Below are positions 27,136-32,351 of a stretch of DNA of 32,351 nucleotides, piece by piece; the first letter of the stretch is position 1; each line of letters opens with the position of its first letter. The notes under the pieces were generated by a model. It worked only from the letters and a program-made list of their open reading frames with translations. It was not told the origin of the DNA and searched no databases. The translations under genes were made by a program, and so were the position numbers. Source of the DNA: Pseudomonadota bacterium (GTDB taxonomy: Bacteria > Pseudomonadota > Gammaproteobacteria > Steroidobacterales > Steroidobacteraceae); NCBI GenBank assembly GCA_021787615.1, contig JAJYLP010000041.1, positions 1-32,351 of the forward strand, given 5' to 3'.

Positions 27136-27729
27136 ATGGCGGTTCCCCGGCCAACCCGTGACCGCACCTTCTGCGTGCTCTTCGCGCTGCTCGCGACGCT
27201 CTGCTGCCGCTCCGTTCCGTCGGCGCGCGCCGCCAACCATTCCCGCGCCCACCACCAATGGTTCGCGTCCCGCTATTGTCCACGCTGCGCCCTGCTGATC
27301 GGAGTCGGCACCACATACTGGCCGTGGCGCTGGACCGACGGGATTGTCGCGCCCGTCTTGCTCGAGCTCGACCAGAGCCGCTGGGAACTCGGCGCATTCC
27401 GTTTCGCCACCCCGCAGTACCTGAAGTTCAGCCGCTTTCCACCCTCGACGATCAGCGCACATCCCTACTGGGGCTTCTCTGCAATGCGCCGCTGGCAGGT
27501 GCTTCATCGGTCGCGTTGGAAGGTCTATGTCGGATTTGGCGCCGTCTACCGCAGCGAGACCGACCTCCTGGAGCCCATACGATGGAACTTCGCCTACCTG
27601 GTCTCGCTACGATACGCACTGCGGCAAAACACGTTTCTCGAGTTCAGCGTTCGCCACTGGTCCGACGCCTGGATCAAGAACCCGGACCGCGGACAGAACT
27701 TCGTGCTATTGAGCATCGGATTGCACTGA
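27136..27729 (+). CDS. PagL-like (lipid A 3-O-deacylase family) outer-membrane barrel
   Basis: This 197-residue protein has a signal peptide (MAVPRPTRDRTFCVLFALL... ending near SARAANH), then aromatic-rich beta-strands (YWPWRWTDGIVAPVLLEL, AHPYWGFSAMRRW, WKVYVGFGAVYRSETD). The closing part FSVRHWSDAWIKNPDRGQNF resembles PagL, where catalytic His and Ser sit in HxSN and a Glu follows after about a dozen residues. His174 and Ser176 are present, but the Glu position (188) is Asn. PagL removes an acyl chain from lipid A in the outer membrane; the changed residue makes that activity doubtful here. It stands alone. Family assignment is from motif recall. Confidence 0.6.
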   Translation: MAVPRPTRDRTFCVLFALLATLCCRSVPSARAANHSRAHHQWFASRYCPRCALLIGVGTTYWPWRWTDGIVAPVLLELDQSRWELGAFRFATPQYLKFSRFPPSTISAHPYWGFSAMRRWQVLHRSRWKVYVGFGAVYRSETDLLEPIRWNFAYLVSLRYALRQNTFLEFSVRHWSDAWIKNPDRGQNFVLLSIGLH

Positions 27730-28162
27730 CGAGCGCGGGCAGCATCATGCGGTTTCCGCCCTCCTCACGGCCCCGCGCGACAGAGCGGAGCGACGTGCGC
27801 TCGATCGTCCCTGGCTCATTGACGCCGAGAAGCCGCCGGCGTGCGAGCATCCTAACTCTCGCGTTCTCCGAGAGACGTGCGATGCGTCGCGAACGCAGTC
27901 GAATCGATGCGCCCATAGGCTGCCTGCAGATCGCGCACCACAGCGGCCTGTCGCAAGAGGCCGCATTCGCCCCACCCCAAGAATCCCACACCGATCTCTC
28001 CCTCGAACCCCAAGCCGAAGCCGCGCAGCAGCAGAACTCATCTGCACCATCCCATTTCGCCCCTGGCCTCGGAAATCCGTTCGCGAAGGGCGCATGTTGC
28101 TCTGCTTCGCGCAGGCGCATGACATCGGCCCGGAAGCGCATGGGGGCGCAACGAATCCGCAT
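27730..28162. other. Gene-free stretch between convergent PagL-like and TonB-receptor genes
   Basis: Open frames in this region have no recognisable motif; most are Arg/Ser-rich and look incidental. It holds the 3' ends of both convergent genes and one inverted repeat at 28082-28111. Confidence 0.4.
28082..28111 (-). terminator. Weak hairpin downstream of the second TonB-receptor gene
   Basis: CGCGAAG at 28082-28088 pairs with CTTCGCG at 28105-28111 across a 16-nt loop, about 52 nt past the minus-strand receptor stop. There is no clear T-run, so its role as a terminator is uncertain. Confidence 0.3.
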
Positions 28163-30802
28163 TCAGAAATCCTGTCCAAACTCAACGCCGAAGGTACGCG
28201 GTTGCGCCGGAACGATATACACCTGGCTGTCGAGACTCGGATTGCTCTCTGTGAAGCGTGACAGCTGCACGTGGCGATTCATGAGATTTGAGATGTACAA
28301 ATCCACATGCATGCCATTGACTGCGTTCGCGCCGATCTTCAGGTTGAACAGCGCATAAGCGGGCATGTCGCCTATCACTTTGTCTTGAGACGTCAACAGC
28401 ACCGAGGCAGTTTGGTTCTGATACATGCCGGTCAGCTGGACGTAAGGCTTCCAGTTGTGGATGAGCGGCAGGTAGTACCGCGCCACGATATTGCCTTTGA
28501 ACTTCGGCGCGACTGGCAGATTGGTACCCGCTGGCGTCTGCACTGGCGGCAGTGGAGTCGGACAACTGACCCCCACGATGCAGCCGTAATAGTTCTTTGT
28601 CAGCACCGGATCCATGAGCGTGAAATCAGTGCTTAGCATCAGGTTGTGAGTGGGCACCCATTGCACGCTGCTCTCCACGCCCTTGATGCGCGCATCCCCG
28701 CCGTTGGCGATGATCGTGACGCTGTTCGGTCCGAGGAAGGAGAACTGGAAGTTATTCCAATCCTCCCAGAACAGCGCACCGTTCCATCGCACAGTGTTGT
28801 CGAACCACTGGGTCTTCCAGCCCAGCTCATAGTTCGTCAGGTAGTCCGCCTTATAGGGCTCGGGATTCGGCTTCTGGCCGGGAGTCACGGCCTCAGCGAT
28901 GCGGTTGACGCCACCCGGGCGGAAGCCCTTCGAATAGGTGAGGTACACCATCTTATTTGGCGTCATCTGGTAGGTGAGGTTGACTCTCGGCACCGATCCG
29001 CTGCCCGTCGTTGACGCATCGAGGTCCGTACACGGGGAGTACTTCACGATCGATGGCTCGAAGCAGGTCGCCGTTCCCTCGCCGCCGAAGAAGTTTGCGT
29101 TGAACCCGTAGAACCCGAGCAGCGAGTTGTCGTAATGGTAGAAGCGCAGACCGCCGGTCAGGTGCCATTGCTTCGTGATGTCCCACGTGGCCTGTCCATA
29201 TACCGCACGGTTGCGGTCGACGCGCTGCTCGTCGGTGAGCCAGATGGCGTTCGGAAAACCCGGCACGGACATATTGGTGGTCGAGCCGCCGAGATAGCCC
29301 AATCCGTCAGCGTTGCCCGCGGCGGTTCCCCCTCCGTAGACGCTCGTCCAGCCGAAACCCGGCATCGTGTAGAGCTGCCAGATGTTGTGCATCTGACGTC
29401 CCAGGTACACGCCGACCGTCGCGTGGACCGGCTCATCGAGCGGCGTCGTCACACGCAACTCCTGGCTCCACATCTCGAAATCCCCTGCGCCGATTACGAA
29501 CTGCTGCGGCATGATTGGCGTTCCCGAGTTGCCAATGTAGTACGCGCCGGAGCCGTTCATCTTGTCGTAGAACTCCGAGTAATCGCTGTAATCGGCGATC
29601 GAGTGCTGATTGCGCTTCATATAGCTGCCGGCATAGACGATATCGAAGTCGTGAACGTCGCCCCGGATGGTGAGCGCAGTCTGCGTCCAGGTATCATGGG
29701 AGCTCTCCGGCCCGAAATGCACCAGCTTCAGGTACCCGACCGCTGGATCGTAGCCGAAGTAACCCTGCGTCGAGACCGACTGGCCCTGGAATGTCGGCGT
29801 AACCGTCCACGGGTCGCCCCAGGGGTCATCGAAGCCGAAAAGCGCCTCGACCCGGCCGCCGTAGGTATCCGAAGTATTGTAGTTATTCTTCAACCACGGC
29901 CCCGCGGTGATCGCACCCTTGCCGACCGAGGACACCGGGGCGCACTGTCCGCTGCCGGCCGTGTAGCTGCTTGTGCTGTAGTAGCCGGGGTTCGTCTGGA
30001 TCGCCCAGCTCGGGAACGAGCGTATGCCATTGAAGATGCAGCCATTCGCATCGGTGCCGGCGACGTTGCTGATGAAGCCGCCGTCGTGAACATCCCAGGC
30101 GACGAGGCGGATAGCGGCCTTCTTCCACAGCGGGATATTCATATAGCCCTGGAACACATGGCCCGGTCCGCCGTTCTCGATGATGTTCTCCTGCAGGTCG
30201 TAGCCGGCTGAGAACCTGCCCGGATCCGGCTGGTTAGTGATGATACGGATGGCACCAGCCTCGGCACTCGAGCCGAACAGCGTGCCCTGCGGGCCTTCCA
30301 GCACCTCGATGCGGTTAATGTCATACAGGTGCAGCGGCACCACCCCGGTGATGGTCGTGACCGGCTGCTCATCGAGATACACGCCAACACTCGGCTCCGA
30401 TCCCGAATGGTTGCCGTCGCCGCCGCTCACCACGCCGCGGATGTAGACCAGCGAGGTGCCCGGCTCTCCATTGCCGCCCTCACCCTGGCTGCGCACGTAG
30501 GAGATGGCCGGTGCCATCTCGACGTAATCGTCGAGGTTGACGATATTGAGCTGGCGCAGCGTGCGGTTGTTGAACACTTCCATGCTGAGCGGCACGTTCT
30601 GCAGGTTCTGCCGGATCTTCTGCGCCGTGACCACAATCGTCTGCAGGTGGGCCGCGCTCGGGGCCTGCTGCGCCCGGGCCGCAGGCATCGCGATCACGAG
30701 CGCCGATGCGATCGGCAGGCTCGCCCGCACGAACACGCGCAGCGGCTTCGCCCGGACCGCCTCTTGCTCACGCAATAGCTTTCTACGTCGACTACGCGTC
30801 AT
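28163..30802 (-). CDS. TonB-dependent outer-membrane receptor
   Basis: This 879-residue protein starts at ATG 30802 behind an AGGGGGG site. It has a basic, then hydrophobic signal region ending near MPAARAQQ, a TonB box (LQTIVVTAQK), and a plug with VPLSMEVFNNRTLRQL, RIEVLEGPQGTLFGSSAEAG and IRIITNQPD. The barrel includes VYLTYSKGFRPGGVNRIAEA and ends VEFGQDF with an aromatic residue, as expected for insertion into the outer membrane. Many Asn/Gly-rich strands resemble the receptors used by sphingomonads and xanthomonads for large organic molecules. The gene follows the TPR-sulfotransferase gene by 33 nt on the same strand, so they form an operon. The ligand is unknown. Confidence 0.94.
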   Translation of the reverse strand: MTRSRRRKLLREQEAVRAKPLRVFVRASLPIASALVIAMPAARAQQAPSAAHLQTIVVTAQKIRQNLQNVPLSMEVFNNRTLRQLNIVNLDDYVEMAPAISYVRSQGEGGNGEPGTSLVYIRGVVSGGDGNHSGSEPSVGVYLDEQPVTTITGVVPLHLYDINRIEVLEGPQGTLFGSSAEAGAIRIITNQPDPGRFSAGYDLQENIIENGGPGHVFQGYMNIPLWKKAAIRLVAWDVHDGGFISNVAGTDANGCIFNGIRSFPSWAIQTNPGYYSTSSYTAGSGQCAPVSSVGKGAITAGPWLKNNYNTSDTYGGRVEALFGFDDPWGDPWTVTPTFQGQSVSTQGYFGYDPAVGYLKLVHFGPESSHDTWTQTALTIRGDVHDFDIVYAGSYMKRNQHSIADYSDYSEFYDKMNGSGAYYIGNSGTPIMPQQFVIGAGDFEMWSQELRVTTPLDEPVHATVGVYLGRQMHNIWQLYTMPGFGWTSVYGGGTAAGNADGLGYLGGSTTNMSVPGFPNAIWLTDEQRVDRNRAVYGQATWDITKQWHLTGGLRFYHYDNSLLGFYGFNANFFGGEGTATCFEPSIVKYSPCTDLDASTTGSGSVPRVNLTYQMTPNKMVYLTYSKGFRPGGVNRIAEAVTPGQKPNPEPYKADYLTNYELGWKTQWFDNTVRWNGALFWEDWNNFQFSFLGPNSVTIIANGGDARIKGVESSVQWVPTHNLMLSTDFTLMDPVLTKNYYGCIVGVSCPTPLPPVQTPAGTNLPVAPKFKGNIVARYYLPLIHNWKPYVQLTGMYQNQTASVLLTSQDKVIGDMPAYALFNLKIGANAVNGMHVDLYISNLMNRHVQLSRFTESNPSLDSQVYIVPAQPRTFGVEFGQDF

Positions 30803-30835
30803 GGTCGCCCCCCTGTTGTGTGGATTATGACATGA

Positions 30836-32351
30836 CTAAGACAAGGCTATCCCGTCCGGCTCTGCCCGTTCATCGGAACTGCCGTCATGAAAGGCCGGAA
30901 TCCGCGGATAACCGGTCAGAACATCTCCCAAGGCGCTCTTGAGCGGTGCCAGCCACGGCTCGTAGTGGCGCCAATGATCGAGTGCGGCGCGGAAAATCGG
31001 CTGGCGCACCTGCTCCGAGCTCGCGGTGCGCACCGCCCGCTCGTTCTCGTAGAAGCGCAGGCAGTCCGCATGAAACGGCAACCGGCAGTGCCCGAGGATC
31101 CGGCGGATCTGCCTCTCAGTGTCCGCGATCAGCGTCTCATAAAAGACACGCGCCACCCTGCCCGGCAGCACCTCGTCAAAATGCGCCATGAGCTCGACGT
31201 AGTCGCGGTAGTAGCGTCCCAGATCCTCAAGGCCGTAGCTAAACCATTGACCACGGGCAAAATTCTGCTTGAAACAGGAGAAGCAGCATCCCAGGGGATG
31301 CCGTCGCGCGTCTATGATCACGGCATTCGGCAGAATCAGCTGGATCAGACCAACGTAAAAGCAGTTGTTCGGCATCTTGTCGATGAAGAACGGTGCGTCG
31401 GTCTTGCGCATGGCGCGCGTTTCAGCGATGTAGCGCTCGCCGAGCGAGCGAATCTCCGCGGGCGTCAGCGCAGCGACCCGCTCAAGGAATGCGCCTGATT
31501 CCTCCTCGCGCTTCGGACCCGCGAGTTCGCGGGCGATCTTCGGCAGCTCCGGCAGCTCCATCGTCCCCTCGACGAGGGGGTGGCTCGCGAGGATCTGCTC
31601 GATCAGCGTCGAGCCGGCGCGCGGCAGGCCGACGATGAATATCGGGTCAGGAGCCTCGGCGCCGGCGCCGGCGCGCTCGGCGAAGAATTCCCAGGTGAAC
31701 AGTTGCTTTGAGCGGCGTACGAAGCGGCTGTTTTCCTCCGGGTCGTAGCCGTGCAGCTTGCGACGCAGCGCGTTGCCCGCCGCGTAGTGAGCAAACGAGT
31801 CCTCGTAATTCGAGGCGTCCTCGAGCGCCTTGCCGAGCGCGAACTCGAAATGCAGCCGATCCTCATCGGCGAGGCTGCCTGCGAGCGCCTCGCGCATCGC
31901 CGTCACTTCGGCGTCGCGGAAGCGGAAGGTCTTGAGGTTCGCGAGACTCCACCATGCTTCCCCGAGAGTCGGCTCCATCGACAATGCGCGCCGATAGGCG
32001 TCGATGCTCTCCGACACCCTGCCAGTGGTTCGCAGCGCGTGCCCGTAGCTCATCCACAGCTTCGGCTGATCGGGGAACTGCGCAAGCACCGATTCGTATG
32101 CTGCGATCGCATCGGCATAATTGCCGAGGTTGGCTGAAATGGCCGCATGCAAGCTCCGGTAGCCCGGATCCTGCGGCGCCGTTGCCAGCAGCTGCGCGCA
32201 TTGAGCGTGCGCTTCCGCGCTCCTGCCCTGCCGATTGAGTACGGTCGCGTAGTTGTGCCGGGCCGCATCGAATCCCGGCGTGAGCGCCAGGCATTGCTCG
32301 AGCAGCGACAGCGCGTCCCTGTAGCGCTGCAACCGGGCAGCCACTTCGGCG
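30836..32351 (-). CDS. TPR-containing sulfotransferase-like protein (5' end outside the window)
   Basis: At least 502 residues are visible; the N-terminus continues beyond the window, since the first visible Met is inside a TPR. About four TPR units come first (YRDALSLLEQCLALTPGFD, YADAIAAYESVLAQFPDQPK, VSESIDAYRRALSMEPTLGE). The sulfotransferase domain has the PAPS 5'-phosphosulfate loop FIVGLPRAGSTLIEQILASHP at about residue 240, then NAVIIDARRHPLGCCFSCF for the 3'-phosphate site and VRTASSEQVRQPI near the end. It is expected to transfer sulfate from PAPS, or to act as a related peptide-binding enzyme; the acceptor is unknown. It lies directly upstream of a TonB-dependent receptor gene, a common pairing in proteobacteria. 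Confidence 0.9.
   Translation of the reverse strand, partial: AEVAARLQRYRDALSLLEQCLALTPGFDAARHNYATVLNRQGRSAEAHAQCAQLLATAPQDPGYRSLHAAISANLGNYADAIAAYESVLAQFPDQPKLWMSYGHALRTTGRVSESIDAYRRALSMEPTLGEAWWSLANLKTFRFRDAEVTAMREALAGSLADEDRLHFEFALGKALEDASNYEDSFAHYAAGNALRRKLHGYDPEENSRFVRRSKQLFTWEFFAERAGAGAEAPDPIFIVGLPRAGSTLIEQILASHPLVEGTMELPELPKIARELAGPKREEESGAFLERVAALTPAEIRSLGERYIAETRAMRKTDAPFFIDKMPNNCFYVGLIQLILPNAVIIDARRHPLGCCFSCFKQNFARGQWFSYGLEDLGRYYRDYVELMAHFDEVLPGRVARVFYETLIADTERQIRRILGHCRLPFHADCLRFYENERAVRTASSEQVRQPIFRAALDHWRHYEPWLAPLKSALGDVLTGYPRIPAFHDGSSDERAEPDGIALS

Overview
This window is GC-rich, densely coded, Gram-negative DNA. The two TonB-dependent receptors, the lipoprotein RlpA, the soluble chemoreceptor, the GGDEF protein and the TPR-sulfotransferase/TonB-receptor pair suggest a gammaproteobacterium near the Xanthomonadales, Nevskiales or Steroidobacterales. 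That placement is inference from gene content; no rRNA or tRNA gene was seen.

Layout. (1) 452-4378, plus strand: an ECF42-type regulon. It holds four small YCII/DGPF-family proteins and two VOC (glyoxalase-fold) proteins, then an ECF sigma factor with a C-terminal TPR region. A site TGTCGA-N17-CGTC lies in front of the first gene and fits the published ECF42 promoter, so the cluster is probably autoregulated. The first YCII gene has a one-base frameshift. (2) 4394-12206, minus strand: a fused 5-oxoprolinase/hydantoinase, then DUF969 and DUF979 membrane proteins joined to it by 4-nt start/stop overlaps (TTGA, GTGA), then a DUF2891 protein. An IS110-family element sits exactly between DUF979 and DUF2891 and appears to have split a four-gene operon. 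Its transposase has Ala where the DEDD Glu is expected, and its long left non-coding end is a candidate bridge-RNA locus. (3) 12322-16849: a short-chain dehydrogenase, a frameshifted rlpA, a soluble methyl-accepting chemotaxis protein and a diguanylate cyclase. (4) 17350-22291, minus strand: a decayed HAF-repeat gene remnant, a secreted beta-propeller/phosphoesterase protein, and a BlaI-like repressor with an M56 metallopeptidase. (5) 22812-32351: a TonB-dependent receptor, a glutathione S-transferase-like protein, a PagL-like outer-membrane barrel, and a minus-strand pair of TPR-sulfotransferase (cut by the window end) and a second TonB-dependent receptor.

The two units with the clearest internal logic are the ECF42/YCII regulon and the 5-oxoproline operon, where uptake proteins of unknown function are coupled to an ATP-dependent ring-opening enzyme. 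Two genes (the first YCII gene and rlpA) each appear to lack one C in a C-run just before TTC. That pattern may be a sequencing artefact rather than true inactivation. I saw no CRISPR array, phage module or recognisable defence system.
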